The notes: generated from the sequence alone by a model not told the origin. DNA of 64,000 bases from Paracyclopina nana (GCA_019096065.1 JAGUCH010000007.1:2068501-2132500); one strand, 5' to 3'. Counted from the stretch's first letter, positions 1-11,797 are shown. Program-made: numbers and translations.

Positions 1-957
1 ATGCCTTCCTTTTTCCTCGGAAAACACCAATTTCACCGCATCAGAGAAGCTAGGCGCCTGGGGATTGGTAGACTTCAGCTTCGGATTCTTAAAATCAAAA
101 CCATCATCATCTAGGCTGAGTTGAGAGCAGCTCAACTCCACAGCATTGGCAGCCACGATTGCTGCCTTGTCTGCTTTCTCCACCTCAAGTGTGAGTTGTA
201 ACAGCTTGTCTTTGTCTCTGACATTTTTCCGAGCCAGCTCCAAAGCTTGCTTAAATGAGGCTCTGGCATCAGAGTACATTTTCAGCTTGACGTAACATTT
301 CCCCCTCCTTTCAAACAGTTTGTGGGACAAATCTTCAGGGTAACCAGAGTCCAAGGCCCTTTGCACATCTCTGAGACAAGCCTCTTCCTTGTTCAGGTGC
401 AGAAGCACTGCAGACCTGAAACCACGCAGAAATGAAACACTTCTTAAAAGAAGGCAGTGTTCAAATTACCGATTAGCATAGGCCAATGCCAAGGTCGTTG
501 CCTTAGTAGCAAAGGCTAAGGCCTTTTTGTAGCTTATTAAGGCTTCCTGGGAAAAAGAAGCATGCATGAGTTTACACGAACGACCTTTTTAAGTGTACCT
601 CCCAGTTCCTTTTCTGAAAATGCCGGTTCCCTTGCTCCCGAAAGCAGATGGATTCTAGGTCACTTTTTGGTTTCATAGAATTCTGATTGAAGAAATTTTG
701 AACAACTCCATAGTCATCAGCTTGAAGAAATTTCACCCAATCCAGGCAAGACCTGAGACTGGACTCCTTCATTTCCCAAATACCAAAGGCAGGATCCTGC
801 GATAACTAAGGACGGGAAAAACGGTATGTGAAATACCCCTTTTTAAATATGCAAATAAATGTGGAGAACTGCTTATGCTTACACGTTGGTTTCTTTTGTC
901 AAACCATTCCTGGAACAGTTCACCGACTCCTTCAATTCGACTTCCATAAATCCACAT
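1..957 (-). CDS. SMYD4: SMYD4-like SET/MYND protein, N-terminal TPR part (runs off window)
   Basis: Four exons on the minus strand at 957-883, 796-599, 546-470 and 415-1. All junctions are GT-AG, and the 765 coding bases give 255 uninterrupted codons to the window edge. The start is the ATG at 957. The readable part is tetratricopeptide-like: a stretch EQGNRHFQKRNWEEALISY, then a second helix pair ending AYANRSAVLLHLNK and a third with GYPEDLSHKLFERRGKCYVK. This order is what SMYD4 proteins carry before their SET and MYND domains. The family comprises protein-lysine methyltransferase-like factors acting in nucleus and cytoplasm, with muscle and heart roles reported. The SET/MYND catalytic part lies beyond base 1 and cannot be checked, so another TPR protein remains possible. 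Confidence 0.8.
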
Positions 958-2064
958 GGCTGTGATCGCCGAAAAGTTTGAAAACTTTGAATGTGTAGCA
1001 GACTAGTTGAATTCTAGATCAGTTGATAGCGAATAATAGCTAGGGCCCAAGATGCGACAAGACTGAGAACTGAGTAAGAACTAAGAACTAGTGATGGAAC
1101 GAGTTTGAGCTTGGCTTGAAAGCTTGAAGCTGAAACCCAGCTTGAGCGACATAAGCAAAAAGCTTGGGATAGCTCGAACCAAATTTTGAAAAGCTTGAAA
1201 AAGCCTGAAACCCAAAAAATCAATTTTTAATCAAAAAAAGGGCTGATTATAAAATTAACAAACACTCGAGGGAGTGAAGTACTTTTAAAAATCTAAGTTA
1301 AAGGTACTTGTCTCATTATTTGCTCTTTTTGGGTAATTTTGTCAAATCCGGTGACTAATTGCCATATTTCATGTTAAAATACTAAAAAACTGAAAAGCTT
1401 GAGAAAAGCTTGAAATGTGAAAGGGGATCACCCGCGAGTGCGAGCACGGAGCGAAAAAAGTACCACATATACATACGGACTAAAACGGCCGTAACTTTGC
1501 CGTTACGTTACTTTTCCGTGATGTAAGCGCATATTTGGGATCGGGGCAGCGCGCCCTTTAATTTGAGCCCAAAAAAGTCGTCAAAATGCGGCGTATAAGA
1601 AAGTTGCAATTTTCTCCGTCGTCCTTGGGCCTACAGCAAAAACAAAGACAGTTTTGGAAATTCCAGCCCAAGCTCTACAAATGTTATTTTATGAACTTTT
1701 TCCAAAAAATCCATTCTAGTGCCTCAAAATCGCCATTTTCGTGTTTATTAGAGAGCAGCCCCAGTAATTGAGGTCAAATTAGTAAATTATTCATAGCTCA
1801 TTGTAGGAACATCAATAAAATGTAATTTTTGCACCATTGCAACCACCTCAACATGCCATTTAATTTGAGCCCAAAAAAGTCGTCAAAATGCAGCATACAA
1901 GAAAGTTGCTTGTATCTCAGTTGTCCTTTGGCCTACAGCAAAAACAAAGACAGTTTTGGAAATCCCAGCCCGAGCTCTACAAATGTTATTTTATGAACAT
2001 TTTCAAAAAAGTCCATTCTAGTGCCTCAAAATCACCATTTTCGTGTTGATTAGGGGCATACAAG

Positions 2065-3075
2065 TCTCAGCAGTCTATTAAGAAAACATGCTAGCTCCAG
2101 CGCTGAGCCCTGAGCAGCCTGAGGTGAAAAATCTTGTCATATCCTGAAACTAGATATAAAACTGAGCCACTTTGTGCTTTAGAGCCAACTCAGCATTCTG
2201 ACTCTAGACAGGAGAAAAAACCAGCGCAAACTTGGACTGAGCTCAAATTGTAATGCCAATATCTCAGCGCTGAGTTGTCAGATTTGAAAACAATTTACTG
2301 TTTTGGAAATGGCATAAGATTAGCTAACTTTCATTGTTTCATAGCAATGTTGCTAGCTCAGCCTTTTGTTTCCCCTGTCTCAGCGGTCTATTAAGTAAAC
2401 ATGCTACCTCCAGTGCTGAGCCCTGAGCAGCCTGAGGTAAAAAATCTGGTCATATCCTGAAACTGCATACTAAACTGAGCCACTTTGTGCTTCAGAGCCA
2501 ACTCAGCATTCTGACTCTAGACAGGAGATAAAACCAGTACAAACTTGGACTGAGCTCAAATTGTAACGCCAATATCTCAGCGCTGAGTTGACCGATTTGA
2601 AAACAATTTACTGTTTTGGAAATGGCATGAGATTAGCTAACTTTCATTGCTTCATAGCAATTTTGCTAGCTCAGTGATTAGCTTACCCTGTCTCAGCAGC
2701 CTATTAAGTAAACATGCCAGCTCCGGTGCTGAGCCCTGAGCAGCCTGGGGTGAAAAATCAGGTCACATCCTGAAACTACATGAAAAACTGAGCCACTTTG
2801 TGCTTCAGAGCCAACTCAGTATTCTGGCACTAGGTAGGTGAAAAAACCTTGGCAAACTCTGACCAGGCTCAAATTGTAACACCAATATCTCAGCGCTGAG
2901 TTGACCGATTTGAAAACAATTTACTGTTTTGGAAATGGCATGAGACTAGCTAACTTTCATTACTTCATAGCCATTTTGCTAGCTCAGCATTTTGTTTCCC
3001 CTGTCTCAGCAGTCTATTAAGTAAACATGCTAGCTCCGGTGCTGAGCCCTGAGCAGCTTGAGGTGAAAATTCTGG
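2065..3075 (+). repeat. 313-bp tandem repeat, left arm of the hAT element
   Basis: Unit starts reading TCTCAGCRGYCTATTAAG occur at 2065, 2378, 2691 and 3004, an exact 313-bp period, with the fourth copy cut off near 3075. Each unit carries many GCTGAG/CTCAGC words. The same unit appears inverted in the right arm. Confidence 0.9.
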
Positions 3076-3995
3076 TCACTTTTGCCTATAAAACTTTTGC
3101 CCTTGAGACTTTTGTCCATGGACACTTTTGCCTTAAGATACATTTGCCTTTAGGAAGTTTGCCCTTGAGGACTTTTGACCTTCAGACTTTTTCCCTTCAG
3201 ACTTTTGCCCTTGGGGAATATTGCCCTTGGGGAATTTTGCCCTTGGTGTCTTTTGCCCTTGGGGTCTTTCTCCCTTCGGGACATTTACCCTTAGGGACAT
3301 TTGCCCTTGGGGACATCTGCCCTGGGGGACTTTTGCCCTTGGGGACTTTTGTCCCTTGGAACTTATGCCCTTGAAGACTGTTGGCTTTGGGGACTTGTGT
3401 CCTTGTGGACATTTGCATTTGGGGACAATTGCCCTTGGGGACCTTTGCTCTTTTAGGACTTTTTTGAAGTTCTGATAGTTTGCTTTTAACATTTGATTAG
3501 TTAAATGAAAGATAAATCTGAATTTTGTCTGGTGTACGTGTACAAGGCCCTTTAATCAACAGGACATAGTAAAAGCAACCAAGAGAAGAGTTCCTATGGG
3601 CATCAGTCCCCTTGGGCAGTAGTCCCCACAGCCATAAGTCCCCAAAGCCAAAAGTCCTAAAGGGCAAATCTCTCAAAGTTTGCGGGGGCAAAAGTTTCCT
3701 AGGGCAGAAGTCTAAAGTCCCCAAGGGGAAATGTCCCCAAGGGCAAAAGTCCCCAAGGGCAAAAGTCTGAAGGGAAAAAGTCCCTAGGGGCAAAAGTCTC
3801 CAAGGGCAAAAGTCCCTAAGGGCAAAAGTCCCCATGGGCAAAAGTCCCCATGGGCAAGAGTCTCTAGGGTAAAAGTCCCCATGGGCAAAGGTCTCTAGAG
3901 CAAATATCCCACATGCATAAGTTCCCATGGGCAAAAGTCTCATGGGCAAATGACTCCATGGGCAAACGATCAAGGGCAAAAAGACCAAGGGCTAA
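3075..3995. repeat. Head-to-head minisatellite at the core of the hAT element
   Basis: From 3075 to about 3480 a degenerate 15-16 bp unit, roughly TTTGCCCTTGGGGACT, is iterated. From about 3590 to 3995 the same unit appears as its reverse complement (AAAAGTCCCCAAGGGC). The turn between them (3480-3590) is not repetitive. Long open frames on both strands here are by-products of a 15-bp period and are not genes. Confidence 0.88.
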
Positions 3996-4129
3996 CAGCA
4001 AAGGGAGTCCTGAGACCATTATTGTTAGACTATTAATTGTCTACAAATTGTCTATAAATGCCAACATGATCTGCTTAGATCAGCTGAGTCAGGCAAAGTG
4101 GCAATAGATTGCTGTGAGAAGGAAAGCAA

Positions 4130-5019
4130 ATAACTGAGTTATTATTTTTTACCTCAGACTGCTCAAAGCTCAGCACTGGGCTTTCTTGTTTACTTAATTG
4201 GCTGCTGAAACATAGGAAACAAATTGCTGAGCCAGCAAAATTGCTTTAAAGCAATGCAAATTAGCTGAGTTGGATATGAAGTACAAAGTGGCTCAGTTTA
4301 ATATGCAGTTTCAGGATATGACCTGATTTTTTACCCCAGGCTGCTCAGGGCTCAGCACCGGAGCTGGCATGTTTACTTAATAGGCTGCTGAGACAGGGTA
4401 AGCTAATCACTGAGCTAGCAAAATTGCTATGAAGTAATGAAAGTTAGCTAGTCTCATGCCATTTCCAAAACAGTAAATTGTTTTCAAATCGGTCAACTCA
4501 GCGCTGAGATATTGGCGTTACAATTTGAGCTCAGTCCAAGTTTGTACTGTTTTTTTCTCCTGTCTAGAGTTAGAATGCTGAGTTGGCTCTAAAGCACAAA
4601 GTGGCTCAGTTTTATATGCAGTTTCAGGATAGGACAAGATTTTTCACCTCAGCCAGCTCAGGGCTCAGCACTGGAGGTAGCATGTTTACTTAATAGACTG
4701 CTGAGACAGAGGAAACTTATCACTGAGCTAGCAAAATTGCTATGAAGTAATGAAAGTTAGTTAATCTCATGCCATTTCCAAAACAGTAAATTGTTTTCAA
4801 ATCGGTCAACTCAGCGCTGAGATATTGGCGTTACAATTTGAGCCCAGTCCAAGTTTGTACTGGTTTTTTCTCCTGCTTAGAGTCAGAATGCTGAGTTGGC
4901 TTTGAAGCACAAAGTGACTTAGTTTTATATGTAGTTTCAGGATATGACAAGATTTTTCACCTCAGGCTGCTCAGGGCTCAGCACTGGAGCTGGCATGTTT
5001 TCTTAATAGACTGCTGAGA
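4130..5019 (-). repeat. 313-bp tandem repeat, right arm of the hAT element
   Basis: Reverse-complement copies of the left-arm unit have their CTTAATAGACTGCTGAGA ends at about 5019, 4706 and 4393 (again 313 bp apart), plus a shortened copy ending near 4209. This makes the element a near palindrome. Confidence 0.88.
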
Positions 5020-5524
5020 CTTGTATGCCCCTAATCAACACGAAAATGGTGATTTTGAGGCACTAGAATGGACTTTTTTGAAAAAGTTCATAAAATAACA
5101 TTTGTAGAGCTTGGGCTGGGATTTCCAAAACTGTCTTTGTTTTTGCTCTAGGCCCAAGGACGACGGAGAAAATTGCAACTTTCTTATACGCCGCATTTTG
5201 ACGACTTTTTTGGGCTCAAATTAAAGGGCGCGCTGACCCGATTCCAAATATGCGCTTACATCGCGGAAAAGTTACGTAACGGCAAAGTTACGGCCGTTTT
5301 AGTCCGTATGTATATGTGGTACTTTTTTCGCTCCGTGCTCGCACTCGCGGGTGATCCCCTTTTGAGCTTGAAAAAGCTTGATAATAATTTTCAAAAGCTT
5401 GGGATCGCTCGAACACTTTTCAAAAAGCTTGAAGCTTGATCAAGCTGAAAATTTCCGGCTCGTTCCATCACTACTAAGAACTAAGAAGTGAGTACTCAGC
5501 AGTGAAAGCTGACTAGCTGAGACT

Positions 5525-5772
5525 CAGTGTTGCCAGATTTTTTCCAAAAAAAGGCGCCGATTTTTGTCAAAAATAGCCGGATTTTTGGCAACTTTGCTGA
5601 ATAAACGCCGCTGGGTTTCAAGACTTCTAAAGGTCTTGAATCTAAGAAAAACGCGCCAAAATTGTGAAAAAATAGCCGAATGTTAGCTTTTTCCGGGCAA
5701 TCTGTAAAAAAACCGCTGCAATTTTTAACCACACCGCTGCATCCTTAAAAGTAGCAGCGTCTGGCAGCACTG
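5525..5772. mobile_element. Small hAT-like MITE
   Basis: The left end CAGTGTTGCCAGA and right end TCTGGCAGCACTG are inverted copies with one mismatch. The flanking octamers CTGAGACT and TTGAGACA agree at 6 of 8 positions, consistent with a decayed hAT target duplication. The inside is AT-rich with AAATAGCC words and no reading frame. Confidence 0.6.
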
Positions 5773-6034
5773 TTGAGACAAAAACCACATGTGTGACATG
5801 TGAGCTAGTCCACACTAGTCCACATTGTGGATAGCTTTGGTCGAGCAATGTTGACAATAACAAACTATGATCATGATGAACTATCAGGGTTAATTGAATG
5901 TGAGTCTTCCAACCGAATATTCTGGTACAATTTTGCTTAGCTAACCAAAAAGCAGTCATTGCTAGAAGAAAACTATGTTTGCTCCTATTAACTCGTTTAG
6001 TTGGACTTTTGGAAATTCTTTCAAACGGCTGCTT

Positions 6035-6490
6035 GCACTTCGCCCCTAGCCATTTACCCACTAGGATGTCTGCCACTAAGATTTTTACCCCCAAGACATT
6101 TTTTCTGTAACACATTGTCGCCTAGACATGTTTGCCCCTGGGATATTTGCCCCTTTGATGTTTGCCCCTGGATATATTTGCACCTTAGAATTTTGCCCAC
6201 GATATTTTTTCTTGATTATTTCCTGATGATTTGTATTTTATAGTAATTTCACAAGAAAAAACCTTCTTTAACCGGACTCCTACCCTTACCTGATCCTATC
6301 CAAAACTGTCAAATGTTTTCTGCTTTTTGGAATTTCATAAGCTTATTGGACTGAGGCAATATAGTCTTATCCCTATAATGACAAAACTGGTGCATTGGTG
6401 CTGAAAGTTCTTTTCAAATTGGACAAATTGTCAACTCGAGTGGCAAATCTACCCAAGAGCAAAATAACCGAGGGCAAAATTCCTACAAGT
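6035..6490. repeat. Relic of a TTTGCCCCTGGGATA array with inverted tail
   Basis: From 6040 to 6205 a unit of about 15 bp resembling TTTGCCCCTGGGATA recurs six to eight times with drift. At 6440-6480 a few units appear inverted (GAGGGCAAAAT, AGAGCAAAATAAC). The middle is unique. It is the same unit family as the core of the hAT element at 3075-3995, but more decayed. Confidence 0.6.
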
Positions 6491-6718
6491 TCAAGAAGCT
6501 GGATGTAAAATTAGGCCAATACGGGCCAACTCATCAGATAAATTAGTAGACAAAAAATTAATCTATTGGCATAATATGATCAAATTACAGTAGACCAGTT
6601 GGACCCGAACGGACTTAGCAATAAAAATAATAGTTCCAGGCCGGAAAAAAGTAAACCATTTTTATTTTTGCAGTAAGTAAAAAGTTCGTATGCGTTAAGC
6701 ATAAGTCTTGAAAGGGTT

Positions 6719-8026
6719 TTAATAAATGATGCTAAATGAATCCTTTTGACCGCTGAACTTGAGCTCCTGGTTAATGGTTAACCTAACTGGAATGCTCTTA
6801 TAATGGTACGAATTTATCGAAGGTAGTTGCTTAGCTCTTTGCCCAAATGTGCGATCAATTGTTTTTACGCGATCATGCTTTGTAGTTTTTGTAGTTGTGA
6901 GAGTTTCTTTGGTTGTAGGTTCGAGTGTTGTTAGCTTAAGAGTTGTTGGTTCAAGCGTTGTAGTCTCTAGCGTTGTAGTCTCCAGTGTTGTTGGCTCCAG
7001 TGTTGTTGGCTCCAGTGTTGTTGGCTCCAGTGTTGTAGTCTCCAGTGTTGTTGGCTCCAGTGTTGTTGGCTCCAGTGTTGTTGGCTCTAACGTTGTCGGC
7101 TCCAGAGTCACAGGCTCAACAGTTGTGGGCTCAACCGTGATTGGCTTGATGCTTGAAGGCTCAAGCGTTGTTGGCTCAACTGATGTTGGTGCCAGAGCGA
7201 TAGAAGATTCTTTGGTTGCCGTCTCAACCGCAATCGGCAATGTTGATTTAGATACTGATTCCAATGCATTAGTTGTAGAGCAAGGCACAATCAGCTCTTC
7301 ATCAGGATTGGGAATGATCTTTTCGCATATAGCCCAATTATTGCTGTCATCACACTGTATGTCATTCCATTTTCCATCAATGAGCAATTCCACACAATGC
7401 TCAACATTATTCAAATTGTCAGGCTGTAAAAATAGATTGACATTGCATTATTGGTGCTAAAAATATGCAAGCTTATATTGTAAATAAATATTTTACTTGT
7501 ATAGGCGGTATCCAATTGGAATATCCCCGACTGATTGGATCAGATAGATCCTCTTTCCAGGCAAAGTGACCCTCAATTTGTCGATCAGTTGCATAGAGCC
7601 AAAGTGCGTTGGCACTGGCCTAAGAAATTAGCTTTCAGTAATAATGTTTAGGCTAATAATGCATGTTTTCATTCAGTCTTCAATCTCAAATGAATCCATG
7701 CATTCAACTTTTATAACCCATTCACAGTACATTAATCATCGCTGCATAAAGGTTGTCATTATCACATTGAGATCTGATGACTGGTAATGAAGCACCAATG
7801 CTGTTGCAGGCCTCAACGGCTCGATCAAATGTGAGCTGTGGTTGAATAATTGGACAAACAACTTCTCCACTAAACTTTGTGTAAGCCTTGCTCGAACAAC
7901 TATTTGCTAATTGGCTTGCTTTTAGAAGTCCATTAGAATAATTTTAGTAGAAAACAAACCTGACACAGTATCCGCCAAAAATTGGACCAAGAACGAGAAA
8001 GCTGAAGCAACTCTTAATATTTGCAT
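6719..8026 (-). CDS. Secreted C-type lectin with threonine-rich tail
   Basis: Four exons at 8026-7960, 7918-7731, 7619-7497 and 7423-6719, with matching phases, give 360 residues. Residues 1-20 are a hydrophobic signal peptide starting MQILRVASAFSFLV. Residues about 30-160 are one C-type lectin domain with WLYATD, EGHFAW, a QPD motif and a WND motif plus the usual cysteines (EAC, EHCVE, IQC, ICEK). QPD normally predicts galactose-type sugar binding, and WND supplies calcium ligands. Residues 160-300 contain about a dozen TTLEP repeats, a likely O-glycosylated mucin-like stalk. The tail is basic, without a membrane anchor. The role is probably extracellular recognition or immunity, which is inference. 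The Thr repeat is also a DNA-level 15-bp tandem repeat. Confidence 0.87.
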
Positions 8027-8124
8027 AGCAAAACAATATTTTTTCTGCACATAAATCATGAGTGAAACATTGATTTATTCACTCCTACTAAAATTTCCAC
8101 AATTGTCATACAATGCCCACATCA

Positions 8125-8346
8125 CCCACATGGCACACAAAAGGCACACAATGGCACAAAACGGCACACAATGGCACACAATACCACATGTTGCGACCAC
8201 CTAGGCACCTTTGCAACCACTTTTTTGACAGCTTTTGTGGCCATTTTTGCGAACGCTTTTAAAGTGAATATTAATTTTGATTGTGCCTATAAATTGCTCA
8301 AATGGCATTGTGATGCACAGTAAGGTGGTCGCAAACCTTACCTAGA
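8125..8346. repeat. GGCACACAAT short repeat and small inverted repeat
   Basis: At 8130-8190 the word GGCACACAATGGCACA recurs. At 8195-8211 TTGCGACCACCT is matched inverted by AGGTGGTCGCAA at 8335-8346, a 12-bp hairpin with a loop of about 125 bp. No coding signal is visible. Confidence 0.5.
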
Positions 8347-8830
8347 TGAATTCGACCTCCTCAACATGCATATATTTTCTGAAAGGCCTTTCATGTAGCT
8401 TCAAGGGTGCAAATGCCCAAATCAATTTCTGGCGCCCATCACTACGTAAGAATTTGAAAAACCTTCACCAGCTCATTCCTTAGAAAATGGATCAAATAGA
8501 CTCACCCAAAAATCTGAAATTGCAGAAAAAAATATTTCACTGACACTTAGCTAGAATCCTCTATTCATGAGATATCTGCTTATTTTGGTATTAAGTAGAT
8601 GCCATCACTCTACTATACTTTTTGCAACATTTAGTAACTTGATAAACATTGCATGAAGTGAATTTGAAAAATTGTTTCGTCCCTTCGAACTTTCAATTTT
8701 AGAGGGGGTCATTGAAGTAATATTTTTCAAAATAACTAACTGTTTAGACAGGAGCTGTTTTTTAATCTTATGTAGTGCTGGTTACCGGAAATTGATTTAA
8801 CCTTTTATCTAGCCTTGAAGCAGCCTGGCT
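8332..8830. repeat. Dispersed 0.5-kb repeat, copy 1
   Basis: This is similar along its length to 47202-47735 in the same orientation. Shared blocks include TTTCTGAAAGGYCTTTCATG, CATGAGATATCTGCTTATTT and TTGCAACATTTAGTAACTTG. Inside, AAATCAATTTCTGGCGCCC (near 8430) is matched inverted by the GGAAATTGATTT region (near 8787), so it behaves like a non-autonomous element with sub-terminal inverted repeats. It has no reading frame. Confidence 0.75.
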
Positions 8831-9096
8831 CCGCTGATCAGCTAATCAAATTGTCGCCTGTGATCACGTTACAAGTTTCGTGCGCGCAACAGTTTTTCCA
8901 ATATACTTGCCCAAAAAAGCGCCATCTAGCGAAAAAGTTTGTCCCTCCAATGGCTTATTGTGGGCCTTGTGTGTCTTTTAGTAGTACCTGTTACCAAAAC
9001 TTAACACGACCGTCAGAGCTAAGGGCCTGGTCATCTGAGTCTTTTTGTCCCTATTTGAGGAAAACTTGACACATTGTGCAGTGAAGTTACCAAAAT

Positions 9097-10124
9097 GGGT
9101 GCCGGTATTAAGATCGAATTTAGGGGAGATTTTAAAGCCGAATTGCGAAAAGCTTGTCTAGAGCTTAGATTAATGCTACAAAGTCGGTTCAGATGGCGCT
9201 AGTTGCATTCTGAAATAACTCTGTTTGTGGGCTTTTTTCGGAATCAAACGGCCTAATGCGGAATCTGTCATCCGTTAACACACACAATGTGCGAGGTTGA
9301 AACGCCGGCCCGCGTTGATGAAATCGCGCACCCGCTTTTAGTCGCGCCCAAATTATGACGTCATTTTGATCTGAAGTGCCCTTTGTGTACGAGTGCAGCG
9401 CCATCTAGGTATGATTTGGCATTAATCAAAGCTTGAGGCAAGCTTTTCCCAATTGATAAGGGATTTTAACGTCGAATCACCTGGATTTTAAGATCGAACT
9501 GAAATTGATACTGGGTAATAAGATCGAACGGGAAAACAAAAAATGAACCTCTACCTGGATTTTAAAGTCGAAACATCTAGATTTTAGAGTCGAACCCAAT
9601 AGATTTTAAAGCCGAAACACCTGGATTTTAAAGTCAGGGGAGCAATCTGAACATTTTCGAATTTTTGAAAAGTGACCACTTCGTGACCACCTGACCACTG
9701 AGGTCTAAAGGTGGTCATTTAATAGACCACTCAGAAACTGATCAGATGAAAAATCTAAAAAGTTGAAAATTGGTCTTAGTTTGCTTGTCAACAAATTTAG
9801 CTATAATTGCCCGAATTCTGGCATTATCTCTCAGCAAAGCAAAGTCAGAAAATTATTCTTTTTACATTTTCAAAAGCTGCTTCATATTATCTTTATTTTT
9901 AAAATATTAGTATTTCGACTTTAAAATCCAGGTGATTCGATCTTAAAATCCAGGTATAGTTTGGTGTTGTAATTTGCCGTTCGATCTTATTACCCTGAGA
10001 ATCAAAATCCATCGGACTTAATGCCCTACTCTTTCGACTTTAATACCCAGTCTCTAAAAAAGCTTCGACTTTATAATCCCATGTTGATTTTGATCTTAAA
10101 ATTTCGATCTTATTACCGTTCCCC
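9097..10124. mobile_element. Inverted-array foldback element (GATCGAA type)
   Basis: It is flanked by a perfect 8-bp duplication ACCAAAAT (9089-9096 and 10125-10132). The ends are GGGTGCCGGTATTAAGATCG and, read inward from the right, GGGGAACGGTAATAAGATCG. The left half repeats units such as CTGGATTTTAAAGTCGAA and AATAAGATCGAAC in one orientation (to about 9640). The right half (from about 9910) carries them inverted (TTCGACTTTAAAATCCAG). The middle has GTGACCAC words. The array units resemble the inner part of the terminus itself. It has no coding capacity. Superfamily is unassigned: 8-bp duplications occur in hAT, P and Merlin elements. Confidence 0.82.
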
Positions 10125-10132
10125 ACCAAAAT

Positions 10133-11160
10133 TTGTCACTTTGCAACACAGCACAACTCTGACAAACACAAAGAAAAAAGTTTGTTTTGATTCATGAGTT
10201 ACCAGTGCACACAGGGCCAGTGACGCTTTATTTTGTCCGGTTTGATTTTTCCGTCAAACTGAAGCTGCTACAATGGCGCTCCAAAATAATAGCAAAATTT
10301 GACTTTTTGGCCTCCCAAAACTTCCAAGGTTGCAAAATGTAGCAGCTAAATTCAACTGGAATCAAGTATTTGAGTGTCAGGGAGACTCATAAGCCATGAA
10401 TTTCGGTGATCCATGCTGATCCAAGAAAGTACAGCATATTTTGTTTTAATTTTGTTCAAGAAAGTGAACAGCTTTTTTGAGGCCAATTTTGGGGCATTTA
10501 CTATCAGGCAAAATCAACTGCAAATGCTTGAATAATTTCAGTAAGATCCTAAATCATACTGAAATACAAATTTTTATAGGTGTCCAGCTTAGAACAGGTT
10601 GTTTGTCACCATTTTCTTTGCCATACTTTTTTGCGACTTTTTTCCAAGTTTTGACTTGATCTCAAAATCAGGCATTTATGATCAGCTGAACTGAGCTCAT
10701 ATGTCTCTGCTGAGTGAATTTGGGTTAGTTGGACCATGAACTAAGTGTTAAAGCAAAAAAAGTTGAAAAAAACTGATTTCCGATTTTGGCCAAAACGGAC
10801 AAAATGAAGCCTCCCTGGCCTAGTGTGCAGTGTAAACAGAAAGTCATACAAAGCAAAGTTGGGCTCTTTTTGGTAAAAAATGTAGAAAAATTCATCAAGT
10901 CATCTGGTTAAGCTTGTTTTGGTTGCTAGTTACATGGTCATCTGTTTGTCACTCCTTGACACTATTCTTTGCGTCATGAAGTTACCTTTTTCATGACACT
11001 CCAAAAACATCAATCTAAAAAAATTTTGAACACACTAAGGGGCTTTCCATGAGGTGCTTTTTTGACACTAAGTTACCAAAACTCGACACTACAATCAGTG
11101 CTAAATTTTCCAAGTTACCGAAATTTGTCACATCACAGCACAACACAACACAAGCCAGAT
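10133..11160. other. Gene-free stretch with old repeat copies
   Basis: No convincing gene is present. Fragments related to the tandem pair at 11161-11797 are visible at 10140-10240 and 10830-11110, with words such as AAAGTTTGTTTT, GAGTTACCAG, AGAAAGTCATA and TTGACACT. They look like older members of the same repeat family. Confidence 0.6.
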
Positions 11161-11797
11161 GGACAAAAGCATAAAAGTTTGTTTTTCATGAAGAGTTACC
11201 AGACTAAGCAGAAAGTCATATAGCTTAAATTGGAGTTTTTTGTAAGAAAAAGGGGATAAATAAATTGAGGTATGAAATAAAGTGTGTTTTGGTTGCTTGT
11301 TACATGTCCATCTGCCAGTCACTCCTTGACACTGCCACTATTGCGTATTGCATAGCACACAGTTACCATTTTTTGACACTATCACTCATTTACTGTTTGT
11401 TGACGCACCACATGGAAAGACCCTAAATGACCAGGCCCTTTAGTCAGATAGGCAAAAGCAGAGCTGTTACGTCATAGATCAGCTAGAGCCCTACTCTGGA
11501 CAAAAGCATAAAAGTTTGTTTTTCATCAAGAGTTACCAGACCTAGCAGAAAGTCACATAGCTTAAATTGGTGTTTTTTGTAAGAAAAAGGGGATAAATGA
11601 AATGAGTTATGAAATAAAGTTTGTTTTGGTAATTGGTTGCTTGTTTTTGGCTTGTTACATTTCCATCTGCCAGTCACTCCTTCACATTGTTACTATTGCA
11701 CATTGTAAAGCACAAAGTTACCATTTTTTGACACTATCACTTATTTACTGTTTGTTGACACACCACATGAAAAGGCCCTACACTTTTAGCAAGCTAT
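11161..11797. repeat. Two tandem copies of a 0.3-kb repeat
   Basis: Copy A (11161-11445) and copy B (11498-11797) are direct repeats offset by about 337 bp. Both run from GGACAAAAGCATAAAAGTTT to CACCACATG followed by a GGCCCT-like word. Identity is high by eye, with short indels. Frames inside are not conserved between copies in a coding-like way. Confidence 0.8.

Larger units (their letters stand above)
1089..5473. mobile_element. 4.4-kb non-autonomous hAT-type foldback element
   Basis: The element starts TAGTGATGGAACGAG (1089) and ends with the reverse complement CTCGTTCCATCACTA (to 5473). It is flanked by a perfect 8-bp direct repeat CTAAGAAC (1081-1088 and 5474-5481). An 8-bp duplication plus a terminus fitting YARNG is the hAT signature. 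From the outside inward each arm holds an AAGCTTGA-rich zone, a block containing GGGATCACCCGCGAGTGC, 313-bp tandem repeats and a minisatellite; the centre is near 3480-3590. The left arm carries an extra partial copy of its own sub-terminal block (1558-1758 repeated at 1857-2052), and 1216-1400 has no counterpart on the right. No transposase reading frame is visible; open frames inside are by-products of the repeats. Confidence 0.88.

Noticed and set aside
3027-3988. Four long overlapping open frames on both strands
   Set aside because: They follow a 15-bp minisatellite, which keeps frames open by period; the peptides are simple repeats on both strands.
1089-5473. Autonomous transposon
   Set aside because: No transposase-like frame anywhere in the element.
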